From Gracilibacillus suaedae (GTDB taxonomy: Bacteria > Bacillota > Bacilli > Bacillales > Amphibacillaceae), in assembly GCF_017599345.1 (NCBI RefSeq), contig NZ_JAGFVL010000063.1, positions 1 through 64,000 of the forward strand: DNA of 64,000 bases, in the 5' to 3' direction. Position numbers and translations under genes: made by a program. This document shows positions 36,731 to 45,260 of the stretch, piece after piece (the first letter of the stretch is position 1; every line of letters starts with the position of its first letter). The notes beneath the pieces are model-generated. The model was not told where the DNA came from, did not search any database, and saw only the letters and a program-made list of their open reading frames with translations.

Positions 36731-37666
36731 ATGGAACCAATTCAATCTGCCATGAAAAAATGGATGAAAGAAAATAAAAAAATGAAAGATAATTTTACCG
36801 AACAACGGAATAAAGTTATCAATGATCCAGAAATCAAACAAAAATTAAGTGAACATGTTGAAATAGATGAACAAGATATTAACCGCAATTTAATGAAATT
36901 ATACGAATATCAACAGGCATCTAAAAATTGTGCGGATTGCCCTAACCTAGAAGGTTGTAAAAATATCCTAAAAGGTTATACGCCTCATTTAGATATTGAC
37001 GGCAAAGATATCTCTTTGCGATACGACAAATGTAAAAATAAAGTCCATGAGGAAGCACAGCTTGCAAAAGAATCATTGGTTCGTAGTTTATATATACCGA
37101 AACAGATTAAAGAAGCTGACTTAGCAAATATGGATCGTAATGCTTATGAGCGCCAGGAAGTCATAAGAGAGATTATTGAGTTCGTACAAAATTACTCTAA
37201 AGGGGAATTTCGTCGAGGCTTATATATTCATGGACCTTTCGGAACGGGGAAATCTTATATACTTGGTGTTATTGCTAACGAGCTCAAAAAACAATACATT
37301 CAATCAGACATTATTTACATGCCGGAGTTTGTAAGAGAGATAAAGGCCTCCATTGGAAATGACAGTTTTCAGTCGAAAATTGAAAGTTTTAAAAAAGTAC
37401 AGGTTCTCATGTTTGATGATATTGGGGCTGAGTCGATATCACCTTGGTTCCGAGATGAAGTGCTTGGCGCTATCTTGCAATATCGGATGATGGAAGAACT
37501 ACCTGTTTTCTTTACTTCAAATTATAATTTAGAACAATTAGAGGATCATTTATCTACTTCTAACAGAGGAGATGTAGAAACGATAAAAGCAGGAAGAATC
37601 ATTGAGCGAATTACCCAGCTTAGTAAACCAATGGAATTAACGAATCGTTATCGAACGAATGAATAA
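36731..37666 (+). CDS. dnaI: DnaI helicase loader
   Basis: DnaI is the AAA+ ATPase that loads the replicative helicase. The N-terminal helicase-binding domain (about 1-100) contains a Cys cluster (CADCPNLEGC plus CKN). The C-terminal ATPase has Walker A GPFGTGKSY, Walker B VLMFDDIGAE, sensor 1 FFTSNYN and the arginine GRIIERI. The length of 311 residues equals B. subtilis DnaI. AGGGTGAT precedes ATG 36731; the frame is open slightly further upstream into dnaB. Confidence 0.95.
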   Translation: MEPIQSAMKKWMKENKKMKDNFTEQRNKVINDPEIKQKLSEHVEIDEQDINRNLMKLYEYQQASKNCADCPNLEGCKNILKGYTPHLDIDGKDISLRYDKCKNKVHEEAQLAKESLVRSLYIPKQIKEADLANMDRNAYERQEVIREIIEFVQNYSKGEFRRGLYIHGPFGTGKSYILGVIANELKKQYIQSDIIYMPEFVREIKASIGNDSFQSKIESFKKVQVLMFDDIGAESISPWFRDEVLGAILQYRMMEELPVFFTSNYNLEQLEDHLSTSNRGDVETIKAGRIIERITQLSKPMELTNRYRTNE

Positions 37667-37671
37667 CCATG

Positions 37672-37708
37672 ACTTCTGTCTAATCCTTGGACAGAGGTTA
37701 TTTTTTTT
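37672..37708 (+). terminator. Terminator of dnaB-dnaI
   Basis: CTTCTGTC pairs with GACAGAGG (one G-T pair) across a 9-base loop and is followed by eight T residues. Confidence 0.8.
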
Positions 37709-37759
37709 CATCATCATCCATATAATATACCAGTTCGATGGTGGTGAGGGTGATGATAT

Positions 37760-38608
37760 GTGTTAGAAGTATATTTTGAGCATGACAACGAAGCAGAGGT
37801 GTTTTATCAGTTAGCAAAACAAAATGACAATTGGAAAGCTACACGTAAACGAACCAAAAAAAATCTTGTAGAGCTTAACCTGTTGCAAGACTTGAATTGG
37901 GAGGAAACAAAAAAACATCTTGCTCCGTTGTTAAGTATGGTATTTATTCAGTGTCGCGAAACTTCTATGATTCAGCATATATTAATGAAAAAGTATTATT
38001 TTTCAAGTGAAGAGGAGATCGAGAGAATAACAGCCATTGCCAGATCTTTATTGGAAAAAGATGAATCTGTTTATGAGGACCGAATCCATCAACATGAATT
38101 GCGAGACACGTTAACGACGATTTTCTCCTTACAAATAGACTCTTCTTTTATCCGCTTTGATTCGATTGTTCATTTCAGATTACATCACTATATCGACCAA
38201 TTAACGGAAATGGTCGGTCTGGCAATAGATGAATTTAAGAGAGAGGAAGAGTATCAAGATTTTATTCACTCGATTAGAGAGTTTGTCAGACGCAAGTCAC
38301 CGGAAGAAGAGGTTGTTCATGTATTGCAAGGTGAAAGGTTCCGAATTTTCAGGGATAATGGGGAAGTCTATACAATGGAAGATTTACAACAAGTAAAATC
38401 ACGCTTTCCGTTATTTATTTTCGGTTTAGAACAAGAAGAATGGGATATTTCGCCACTAATTATGTTGGCGCCAAGCCATATTTATATGTATGGGGAAGAT
38501 CAGGCAGAATCGAGAACTCATACGATAATCACTATATTTCAAGAAAGATGTTCGTTTTATCCGACTGAATATTTTCCTTTTTATCATGCTGATGAAAAAG
38601 AATCTTGA
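37760..38608 (+). CDS. ytxC: YtxC-family protein (putative sporulation protein)
   Basis: The 282-residue soluble protein matches Bacillus YtxC in length, position (between dnaI and thrS) and general sequence; its function is unknown. It is rich in Glu, His and aromatic residues with no membrane segment. The middle carries helical stretches (FDSIVHFRLHHYIDQLTEMV, 20 residues) and a C-terminal beta-rich part. The start is GTG 37760 preceded by GAGGGTGAT. Its stop overlaps the -35 of the thrS promoter. Confidence 0.8.
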   Translation: MLEVYFEHDNEAEVFYQLAKQNDNWKATRKRTKKNLVELNLLQDLNWEETKKHLAPLLSMVFIQCRETSMIQHILMKKYYFSSEEEIERITAIARSLLEKDESVYEDRIHQHELRDTLTTIFSLQIDSSFIRFDSIVHFRLHHYIDQLTEMVGLAIDEFKREEEYQDFIHSIREFVRRKSPEEEVVHVLQGERFRIFRDNGEVYTMEDLQQVKSRFPLFIFGLEQEEWDISPLIMLAPSHIYMYGEDQAESRTHTIITIFQERCSFYPTEYFPFYHADEKES

Positions 38609-38633
38609 TTTTTTCGTCGACAATCGTTATAAT
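38605..38633 (+). promoter_or_regulatory. Promoter of thrS
   Basis: TTGATT (38605-38610) and TATAAT (38628-38633), 17-base spacer, directly upstream of the T-box leader and overlapping the ytxC stop. Confidence 0.7.
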
Positions 38634-38639
38634 AAATCG

Positions 38640-38911
38640 CATAACATTAATAAACATGCGAAGATGAGGACACAATAGCGTGTATGGCATACGGATAAGA
38701 GAGGGAAGCCCTGGCTGAAAGCTTCCTGTATGACCGCATTCTATTACCACCTCTAAGCACTACTAAGGAATGCTTGAGCTAGTAATTAGTAGCGATTCAT
38801 CATCGTTATCGATTGTCAATGAGCTACACGTTTAAGTGTGGAAAATTGGGTGGAACCACGGGTATAACGCTCGTCCCTTTACTTTTTTCGTAGGGGGACG
38901 GGCGTTTTTTA
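38640..38911 (+). ncRNA. T-box riboswitch leader of thrS (Thr-specific)
   Basis: The leader has the T-box core GGGTGGAACCACG (38848-38860) within the antiterminator. A strong terminator follows: CGCTCGTCCC and GGGGACGGGCG, then TTTTTT, 38868-38910. The likely specifier is ACC (38746-38748), a Thr codon followed by A, in agreement with thrS downstream. Uncharged tRNA-Thr would stabilise the antiterminator and allow thrS expression. Confidence 0.9.
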
Positions 38912-39000
38912 ATGTTCAAAAGTTTTGAGTGATCAACACTTGAAGACTTGAAGGCCCACAATTACTTATATCAGTTTAATATAAAAAGGAGAGTGTACAA

Positions 39001-40944
39001 ATGAGTAAGATTCATATTACGTTTCCAGATGGAACTGTAAAACCCTTTGATCATGGAACAACTGGTGAAGAGATTGCTGCATCGATTTCACCAGGTCTAA
39101 AAAAGCAGGCATTAGCGATTAAATTGGATGATACGCTTTACGATTTGCGTACACCATTAGCGACTGATGGTGCAATCGAGATCATTACCATAAAAACGGA
39201 TGAGGGCCTAGATATTTTAAGACACTCGACAGCTCATCTTATGGCACAAGCAATTAAACGCTTGTATGATAATGTTAAGCTAGGTGTTGGACCAACCATT
39301 GAAGATGGCTTTTATTATGATATTGATATGGACGAAACCATTACACCTGAAGACCTTCCACGTATTGAAAAAGAGATGAAACGAATTGTTGATGAGAATT
39401 TAGAAGTAGTTCGTAAAGAAGTAAGTCGTAATGAAGCAAAAGCCATCTATGAAGAAATCGGCGATGAATTAAAGCTGGAACTGCTGGATGCGATTCCTGA
39501 GGATGAAACAGTAACTATTTATGAGCAAGGAGAATTCATTGATCTTTGCCGAGGTGTCCATGTACCACAAACAAGTAAGATAAAAGTATTTAAATTACTT
39601 AGCATTTCCGGTGCCTATTGGCGTGGTGACAGTAATAATAAAATGCTGCAACGTATTTATGGTACAGCGTTCGAAAAACAAAGCCAGCTAGACGAATATT
39701 TACGCTTGCGTGAGGAAGCAAAAGAGCGTGATCACCGTAAACTAGGTAAAGAACTTGGTATTTTTACAGTATCCCAAAAAGTAGGACAAGGATTACCATT
39801 ATGGTTACCAAATGGTGCAACAATACGCCGTACTATTGAACGTTATATCGTTGATCTTGAAGAGCGTCTTGGTTATAACCATGTTTATACACCAGTACTT
39901 GGTAGTAAAGAATTATATCAAACAAGTGGACACTGGGATCATTATAAAGATGATAATTTCCCCCCAATGGAAATGGATAATGAAGAATTAATCTTACGCC
40001 CAATGAATTGTCCGCACCACATGATGATATATAACCATGAGTTGCACAGCTATCGAGATCTACCAGTGCGGATTGCTGAATTGGGTATGATGCACCGCCA
40101 TGAAATGTCAGGTGCATTGGCAGGATTGCAACGTGTTCGCGCTATGACCTTAAATGACGCACATATTTTTGCTCGACCAGATCAATTGAAAGAAGAATTT
40201 ATTCGTGTTGTGAAATTAGTGGAGAATGTTTATAAAGACTTTGGTATTGATCAATACTATTTCCGCTTGTCTTATCGTGATCCTAAAGATACAGAAAAAT
40301 ATATTGATAATGATGAAATGTGGGAGAAAGCACAAGGATTATTAAAAGAAACAATGGATGACATGAATCTTGAATATGTAGAGGCTGAAGGTGAAGCGGC
40401 TTTTTACGGGCCGAAGCTAGACGTTCAGGTGAAAACAGCACTTGGTAAGGACGAAACCTTGTCTACTGTACAGTTAGATTTTAACTCACCAGAAAAATTT
40501 GACTTAACCTATATCGGTGAGGATGGTAAAGAACACCGTCCAGTGGTCATCCACCGTGGAGTTGTATCGACTATGGAGCGTTTTGTTGCCTTCTTAATCG
40601 AAGAATATAAAGGTGCCTTCCCAACATGGTTAGCACCGATCCAAGCACGTGTGATCCCAGTTTCTGCGGAAGTACATGCTGACTATGCGAAAAAAGTAGA
40701 GGATGAATTACGCATGAGTGGTGTTCGTGTCGAAGTAGATCACCGTGATGAGAAAATTGGTTATAAGATCCGTGAAGCACAAACTGCCAAAATTCCGTTT
40801 GCTTTGATCGTTGGTGATAAAGAAGTAGGAGCAAATGCCGTTAACGTCCGTCGCTACGGAGAAAAAGATTCAGAAACAATTGAGCTTGATACATTTAAAT
40901 CATTGATCACTGATGAAATTCAAAATAAAAAATTGCGCAAGTAG
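39001..40944 (+). CDS. thrS: Threonyl-tRNA synthetase
   Basis: The 647-residue class II synthetase has an N-terminal TGS domain (1-60), an editing domain (about 65-240) with [10 protein letters not shown] and the zinc-like H-x3-H plus CRGVH motif, a catalytic core (about 270-535) with [27 protein letters not shown] and [14 protein letters not shown], and a C-terminal anticodon-binding domain. AAAAGGAGAG precedes the ATG. It is controlled by the T-box leader just upstream. Confidence 0.97.
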   Translation: MSKIHITFPDGTVKPFDHGTTGEEIAASISPGLKKQALAIKLDDTLYDLRTPLATDGAIEIITIKTDEGLDILRHSTAHLMAQAIKRLYDNVKLGVGPTIEDGFYYDIDMDETITPEDLPRIEKEMKRIVDENLEVVRKEVSRNEAKAIYEEIGDELKLELLDAIPEDETVTIYEQGEFIDLCRGVHVPQTSKIKVFKLLSISGAYWRGDSNNKMLQRIYGTAFEKQSQLDEYLRLREEAKERDHRKLGKELGIFTVSQKVGQGLPLWLPNGATIRRTIERYIVDLEERLGYNHVYTPVLGSKELYQTSGHWDHYKDDNFPPMEMDNEELILRPMNCPHHMMIYNHELHSYRDLPVRIAELGMMHRHEMSGALAGLQRVRAMTLNDAHIFARPDQLKEEFIRVVKLVENVYKDFGIDQYYFRLSYRDPKDTEKYIDNDEMWEKAQGLLKETMDDMNLEYVEAEGEAAFYGPKLDVQVKTALGKDETLSTVQLDFNSPEKFDLTYIGEDGKEHRPVVIHRGVVSTMERFVAFLIEEYKGAFPTWLAPIQARVIPVSAEVHADYAKKVEDELRMSGVRVEVDHRDEKIGYKIREAQTAKIPFALIVGDKEVGANAVNVRRYGEKDSETIELDTFKSLITDEIQNKKLRK

Positions 40945-40953
40945 TTATGGGAA

Positions 40954-40988
40954 TGGTCCAAATCGAGAGTGATTTGGGCTATTTTTTT
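40954..40988 (+). terminator. Terminator of thrS
   Basis: GGTCCAAATC and GATTTGGGCT form a stem with two G-T pairs and a GAGAGT loop, followed by seven T residues. A 94-residue frame drawn across this hairpin is therefore not a gene. Confidence 0.8.
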
Positions 40989-41235
40989 GAATGTTGGGCA
41001 CGATTACGGAGAATTCATTGGATTTATTACGGTGCTAATCATTCTTCACTTTATTTGGCGATCATCAGTGAACTTACCAGTTGGATCACTCGGATTAAAT
41101 CCTATATTTACCGAACAGAATTAGATTTCTCGCACCTCACTTTTGACATGCGAAAAACAGATGTTGAAGTTTCTATTATGGTATTTTATGTTAAAATAAA
41201 GAGGTATGTAGTTGGTGACAGGTCGAAGTAGAAGA

Positions 41236-41379
41236 ATGGAATTAACAGTAGCTGCTTCAAACAGATCGGCGGTGGCACTATATAAAAAAATAGGTTTTGA
41301 AATAGAAGGAACAAAGCGAAAAGCATTGTTGGTTGAAAACGAATATCTTGATGAATATTACATGGCCAAACTACTATAA
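41236..41379 (+). pseudogene. C-terminal remnant of a GNAT acetyltransferase
   Basis: The frame encodes 47 residues matching only the end of a GNAT domain: MELTVAASNRSAVALYKKIG and FEIEGTKRKALLVENEY, ending KLL. The ELTV..N..A..LYKK.GF.EG pattern is the C-terminal acetyl-CoA-binding motif. No start, Shine-Dalgarno site or N-terminal half is present upstream, so this is a gene fragment. A full GNAT gene of a different subtype follows 70 bases later. Confidence 0.75.
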
Positions 41380-41450
41380 GTCTGAATCGCCCCTCAAATT
41401 TTCACTGACGGAAGTCTCATTTTATGCTACACAAGGAGGAGGAAAAACTT

Positions 41451-42011
41451 TTGCAAATGGATAGAATAAAAGGGAATAAAATTACTTTGGAGCAGCCAAC
41501 TAGTAGTGACATAGATATACTTTACTATTGGAAATACGTCGAACCTAACCAAGAAGCCAAGAAGTGGAATGGACCATATATTCCAGAAGAGAACATACCT
41601 AAAGAAGAGTACCGAATGAATTGGAAACAAGAGATCGTGCAAGGAATTCCAGCGGCGCTAGTGATCAAATGTGATGACAAAGCAATTGGGTATGTTGGTT
41701 CCTATTGGATAGATAAACAGACAAACTGGCTTGAAACAGGAATTGTCATATATGATAGCAACTATTGGAACGGTGGTAATGGCAGTGACGCGTATAAACG
41801 TTGGATTGATTATATTTTTGAGTCTGTGGACATACATCGTTTAGGTATGTCTACATGGTCTGGAAATACAAGAATGATCAAAGTTGCTGAAAAAGTTGGA
41901 ATGAAAGAAGAAGCAAGAATTAGGAAAGCACGTATAGTGAATGGGGAATATTTTGATGCTATTAAGATGGGCATCCTGCGTGAAGAGTGGGAGGAAATCC
42001 AAAATTATTAA
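41451..42011 (+). CDS. GNAT-family N-acetyltransferase (RimJ/RimL type)
   Basis: The 186-residue protein resembles RimJ/RimL-like acetyltransferases. It starts with MDRIKGNKITLEQPTSSDID-like strand/helix order and has the acetyl-CoA region WLETGIVIYDSNYWNGGNGSD and the C-terminal HRLGMSTWSGNTRMIKVAEKV (each within family motifs). The acceptor is unknown. AAGGAGGAGG lies 8 bases before TTG 41451 and 14 before ATG 41457; an ATG at 41424 lies upstream of that site. It sits between thrS and infC, where bacilli usually have no such gene. Confidence 0.8.
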   Translation: MQMDRIKGNKITLEQPTSSDIDILYYWKYVEPNQEAKKWNGPYIPEENIPKEEYRMNWKQEIVQGIPAALVIKCDDKAIGYVGSYWIDKQTNWLETGIVIYDSNYWNGGNGSDAYKRWIDYIFESVDIHRLGMSTWSGNTRMIKVAEKVGMKEEARIRKARIVNGEYFDAIKMGILREEWEEIQNY

Positions 42012-42035
42012 TTGGATTTTGTCTTGAGCTAACTA

Positions 42036-42064
42036 TTGACATGGAATATTTCAGATGATAATAT
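42036..42064 (+). promoter_or_regulatory. Promoter of infC-rpmI-rplT
   Basis: A consensus TTGACA (42036-42041) is followed by GATAAT (42057-42062, 15-base spacer) or TAATAT (42059-42064, 17-base spacer). Confidence 0.6.
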
Positions 42065-42079
42065 GTATAAAGTGAATTA

Positions 42080-42218
42080 AATATGATCACAAGAGACAAG
42101 TAGAAGCACCCGCTTCTCACCTGATTGACGCACAACTGTAGTTGACAGGTACAAATCCGACTTATTTGTAATGAAATTTAGGATGTGTGGGTGCAGTATG
42201 TGTACCGACACTTTTTTT
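42080..42218 (+). ncRNA. L20 leader (autoregulatory) upstream of infC
   Basis: The leader shows GAAGCACCCGCTTCTCACC near 42103 and GTGTGGGTGC near 42185, whose GCACCC/GGGTGC arms pair. A GTGT-ACCG-ACAC hairpin plus seven T residues (42200-42218) acts as the terminator. This is the arrangement of the Bacillus L20 leader, where excess ribosomal protein L20 causes premature termination. Confidence 0.8.
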
Positions 42219-42292
42219 ATGAATATTTTAAACTTGTCTAGTTAAAATGATCATGTTTCATTACGCTTTTTATTAAATTTCGGAGGTGGCTG

Positions 42293-42814
42293 ATTATTAG
42301 CAAAGATATGAATGTCAATGAGAGTATTCGTGCACGTGAGGTGCGTCTCATTGATTCAAATGGGGATCAATTAGGAGTAAAATCTCGTCAAGAAGCGTTG
42401 GACATTGCTCAAACACGAAACCTTGATTTAGTATTGGTGGCACCAAAAGCAAAACCACCTGTATGTCGTATCATGGACTACGGTAAATACCGTTTTGAGC
42501 AACAGAAGAAAGAAAGAGAAGCACGTAAAAAACAAAAAGTAATTAACGTGAAAGAAGTACGTTTAAGCCCAGGTATTGAAGAGCATGATTTCAATACGAA
42601 GCTTCGTAACGCGCGTAAATTCTTAACAAAAGGAGACAAAGTAAAAGTCTCTATTCGCTTCCGTGGACGTGCGATTACCCATAAAGAATTAGGTCAAAAA
42701 GTATTAGAACGTATGGCAGAAGAATGTAAAGACCTTTCCACTGTTGAACAGAAAGCAAAAATGGAAGGTCGCAGTATGTTCATGATGCTTGCACCTGTAA
42801 ACGAAAAGAAATAA
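42293..42814 (+). CDS. infC: Translation initiation factor IF-3 (ATT start)
   Basis: IF-3 checks initiator tRNA and start codons on the 30S subunit. The frame contains an ATG at 42308, but CGGAGGTGG lies 6 bases before ATT 42293, which gives M-I-S-K-D, the family N-terminus, and 173 residues. Rare ATT/ATC starts in infC are a known autoregulatory device. The N-domain ([13 protein letters not shown]), linker and C-domain ([19 protein letters not shown], 19 residues) are complete. It leads the infC-rpmI-rplT operon behind an L20 leader. Confidence 0.92.
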   Translation: MISKDMNVNESIRAREVRLIDSNGDQLGVKSRQEALDIAQTRNLDLVLVAPKAKPPVCRIMDYGKYRFEQQKKEREARKKQKVINVKEVRLSPGIEEHDFNTKLRNARKFLTKGDKVKVSIRFRGRAITHKELGQKVLERMAEECKDLSTVEQKAKMEGRSMFMMLAPVNEKK

Positions 42815-42864
42815 CTAGCTCAAGCGGTGAGTTAAATAGATTTAGTTTCAAGGAGGAAGTAATA

Positions 42865-43059
42865 ATGCCAAAAATGAAGTCACACAGCGGAACAGCTAAA
42901 AGAATGAAAAAGACAGGTTCTGGGAAGGTAAAACGTTCCCACGCATATACAAGTCACATGTTTGCAAACAAGTCTCAAAAACAAAAGCGTAAACTTCGTA
43001 AGTCCGCTCTTGTATCAGCTGGAGACTACAAACGCATTAAACAAATGCTACCTAAATAA
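42865..43059 (+). CDS. rpmI: Ribosomal protein L35 (bL35)
   Basis: The 64-residue, very basic protein matches L35: [20 protein letters not shown] at the start and [19 protein letters not shown] at the end. It is the second gene of the infC operon with AAGGAGGAAG before the ATG, and a component of the 50S subunit. Confidence 0.97.
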   Translation: MPKMKSHSGTAKRMKKTGSGKVKRSHAYTSHMFANKSQKQKRKLRKSALVSAGDYKRIKQMLPK

Positions 43060-43118
43060 GGTCGATTATTTACTAAACCATTTACAACAGATTCGTTGAT
43101 TTATAGGAGGGAATTATT

Positions 43119-43475
43119 ATGGCACGTGTTAAAGGTGGAACAGTTACACGTAAACGTCGTAAACGTATATTAAAGCTAGCTAAAGGTTATTATGGTTCAA
43201 AACATTCATTGTTTAAAACTGCAAAACAACAAGTAATGAAATCAGGTCAATATGCATATCGTGACCGTCGTCAGAAAAAACGTGATTTCCGTAAACTTTG
43301 GATTTCTCGTATCAATGCTGCGGCACGTATGAACGACCTTTCTTACAGCCGTTTCATGCACGGATTAAAGCTTGCTGGTGTTGAAGTAAACCGTAAAATG
43401 CTAGCTGACTTAGCTGTAAATGATGAAAAAGCATTTGCACAATTAGCAGACCAAGCAAAATCTGCTTTAAAATAA
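43119..43475 (+). CDS. rplT: Ribosomal protein L20 (bL20)
   Basis: The 118-residue basic protein has [20 protein letters not shown] at its start and the conserved [15 protein letters not shown]20 is needed for early 50S assembly and also represses this operon through the leader upstream of infC. TAGGAGGGA precedes the ATG, and a strong terminator follows. Confidence 0.97.
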   Translation: MARVKGGTVTRKRRKRILKLAKGYYGSKHSLFKTAKQQVMKSGQYAYRDRRQKKRDFRKLWISRINAAARMNDLSYSRFMHGLKLAGVEVNRKMLADLAVNDEKAFAQLADQAKSALK

Positions 43476-43492
43476 GATAGTTACAGATGATT

Positions 43493-43526
43493 ACGGATAG
43501 TTCTGATAACGGAGCTATCCGTTTTT
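43493..43526 (+). terminator. Terminator of infC-rpmI-rplT
   Basis: ACGGATAG and CTATCCGT form a perfect 8-bp stem, with inner TTC/GGA pairing, followed by TTTT. Confidence 0.85.
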
Positions 43527-43614
43527 AGTACTATAAAAAATTTAAACCGTGATATAGAAACAGAAATCGATCAATTATATCCATAATTACAAACAGGCTA
43601 AGGTTGTGAAGCAA

Positions 43615-43866
43615 ATGTTAATATATTTAGCAATTATTAATATCATATCGTTATTTACTATGTGGATAGACAAAAGGAAAGCAAGAAAGAATAAATGGCG
43701 TATACCGGAAGGACGAATTTGGTTCTTTGCTATTATTGGTGGAGCACTGGGAGCGACTATCGGGATGTATGTATGTCGACATAAAACGAAACATCCATTA
43801 TTTCTAATCGGTTTACCTTTTATTGCGATTATTCAATGGATATGGATCATCATCTTTTTCATGTAA
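43615..43866 (+). CDS. ysdA: YsdA-like DUF1294 membrane protein
   Basis: The small membrane protein has about 83 residues. MLIYLAIINIISLFTMWIDK is the first helix, followed by the DUF1294 signature KRKARKNKWRIPEG and GGALGATIGMYVCRHKTKH, then a C-terminal hydrophobic segment. The function is unknown. The frame also opens at GTG 43606, but AAGG at 43600 is too close to it; the ATG at 43615 is preferred, not proven. In B. subtilis ysdA is followed by ysdB; here about 7 kb of other genes intervene. Confidence 0.82.
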   Translation: MLIYLAIINIISLFTMWIDKRKARKNKWRIPEGRIWFFAIIGGALGATIGMYVCRHKTKHPLFLIGLPFIAIIQWIWIIIFFM

Positions 43867-43921
43867 TGGCTGTCATAAAGGCTCGTCTCTTGTCATATAG
43901 TTTTGTAGAAGGAGCTGATGA

Positions 43922-44500
43922 ATGATGCCAATTGAAATGCTTAGCCAAATAAAAGTAATGGAAAGCTATGCATTTGTAGCCCCTGTGCTTTTTATTATGG
44001 TTCATATCCTTCGCCCACTATTTTTTATTCCAGTCTTGCTGCTGTGTATTACCGGTGGGCTTGTGTTTGGCTTGTTAGCTGGCACGATATATTCCATTAT
44101 TGGTTTAATGATTTCGAGTATTATCTTTTACCTGATCATTCATTTGTTGCCTGCCATTGAAAAACGCTGTAAACGGTTGGAAGAAAAGTTGTTAGGTAAT
44201 GAACTATCGTTAAATACCATTCAAATTATGTTATTAAGAATGCTGCCATTTATCCACTTCCACCTTATGTCCTTCTGCATATATAAAAAATCCGTAAGTT
44301 TTTCCTCTTATTTAAGGACAACATTTTTAACGGTTATACCTGTAGCTTGTTTTTATACTACTTTAGGTAAAACGATCCAAGAAATATCCATCTATTATGC
44401 GATTCCACTTGTAGTAATGGTATTAATTCTTGCCTATTTAGTCAGAAGAAAACAGGTAATTATTAAATGGCAAACCTTTTTTCAGCAAAATACAGCATAA
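43922..44500 (+). CDS. VTT-domain (TVP38/TMEM64, DedA-like) membrane protein
   Basis: The 192-residue protein has about five hydrophobic segments. It carries the VTT-type features RPLFFIPVLLLCITGGLVFG and LGLL-like GTIYSIIGLMISSIIFYLI (as region 55-75), then the LLRMLPFIHFHLMSF and SSYLRTTFLTVIPV motifs. Related proteins are membrane scramblase-like or undecaprenyl-phosphate recycling proteins; the role of this one is unknown. GAAGGAG lies 6 bases before ATG 43922. It is the first gene of the accessory block between ysdA and ysdB. Confidence 0.75.
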   Translation: MMPIEMLSQIKVMESYAFVAPVLFIMVHILRPLFFIPVLLLCITGGLVFGLLAGTIYSIIGLMISSIIFYLIIHLLPAIEKRCKRLEEKLLGNELSLNTIQIMLLRMLPFIHFHLMSFCIYKKSVSFSSYLRTTFLTVIPVACFYTTLGKTIQEISIYYAIPLVVMVLILAYLVRRKQVIIKWQTFFQQNTA

Positions 44501-45180
44501 GAATACATAGGTGCAATTTGTCTGTAAATCAAAAAATAAATGAGGCTAACACTTGATAAGTTTAGTAGATCACTGATGGAAGATTCATCTAATAGAGAAA
44601 GCATCAATAAAGGAGTCCATGCTAGATCAACGGTTAGTGTGGATCCTTAATTTTTATCAAGATGTAAACGTCTGTACTCCTTCCACTTTAAAAATCTGGC
44701 ATAAGCAAAGAAGCTAAGTGGGGGAATAAACAAATGCTAACTTCCTGCTATTCCGCTATTGCTTGATCTACACTGGTTTGTTAGAGGCAGGATATTGATT
44801 TTGTATCTATTATTTGTGATATTAAATGATAAATTGCCTTCTCCATGGTAGAGTAATGCAAATGGAATTATCATATTATCACCATCTAAGGATTTGAAAG
44901 ATCATACGAATGATGTAACACAGGGGGCAAGGGATTATTTCCTTGCCTCTACTAGGTGATGCTCAAAAGTCCAATAAAAAAGGTGCACTGAGTTCCACAT
45001 TGGCGATATGATAGGACGTAATCGTTACATTGTAGCAAAAAAATATCGATGGGACGAGCAATTGCTGTCCCAGAACGTTGCAAATTTAACCGAGTTGATC
45101 CTTTTTATCGAACTTTTGGTACGACCACTATATAATGTTAATTTAACTATCTCAGAAAAATTTTAAGAAATGTCAATAAA
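44501..45180. other. 680-base region without a supported gene
   Basis: No frame of useful length has family resemblance. Two hairpins are visible: GGCAAGG/CCTTGCC (about 44927-44948) without a T run, and GGGAC.AGC/GCT.GTCCC (about 45051-45071). A 32-codon frame at about 44621 has AAAGGAG before its ATG but no recognisable product. A TATAAT at 45131-45136 may be a -10 for the PTS operon, but no good -35 accompanies it. The region may hold decayed genes. Confidence 0.4.
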
Positions 45181-45200
45181 TTGACCGTTGCAACGGTCAA
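45181..45200. promoter_or_regulatory. Perfect 20-bp palindrome upstream of the PTS operon
   Basis: TTGACCGTTG is followed directly by its complement CAACGGTCAA, a 10+10 perfect inverted repeat with no spacer. It lies 61 bases before the regulator gene. Size and symmetry suggest a dimeric repressor or activator site, most simply for the regulator it precedes. Confidence 0.55.
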
Positions 45201-45260
45201 AGACTAGTGAAACGTTTTCTATAAATTGAGTTATTATAAAAAGTAGGAAGGAGGGGGGCT

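Noticed and set aside
40947-41231. 94-residue plus-strand frame after thrS
   Set aside because: It runs through the thrS terminator hairpin and T run, and shows no family resemblance.
44621-44719. 32-codon frame with AAAGGAG before its ATG
   Set aside because: No recognisable product, no conserved neighbour and poor context; could be chance in AT-rich DNA.
45209-45223. Possible cre site GTGAAACGTTTTCTA before the PTS operon
   Set aside because: Only the right half fits the cre consensus; the left half is out of register by one base.
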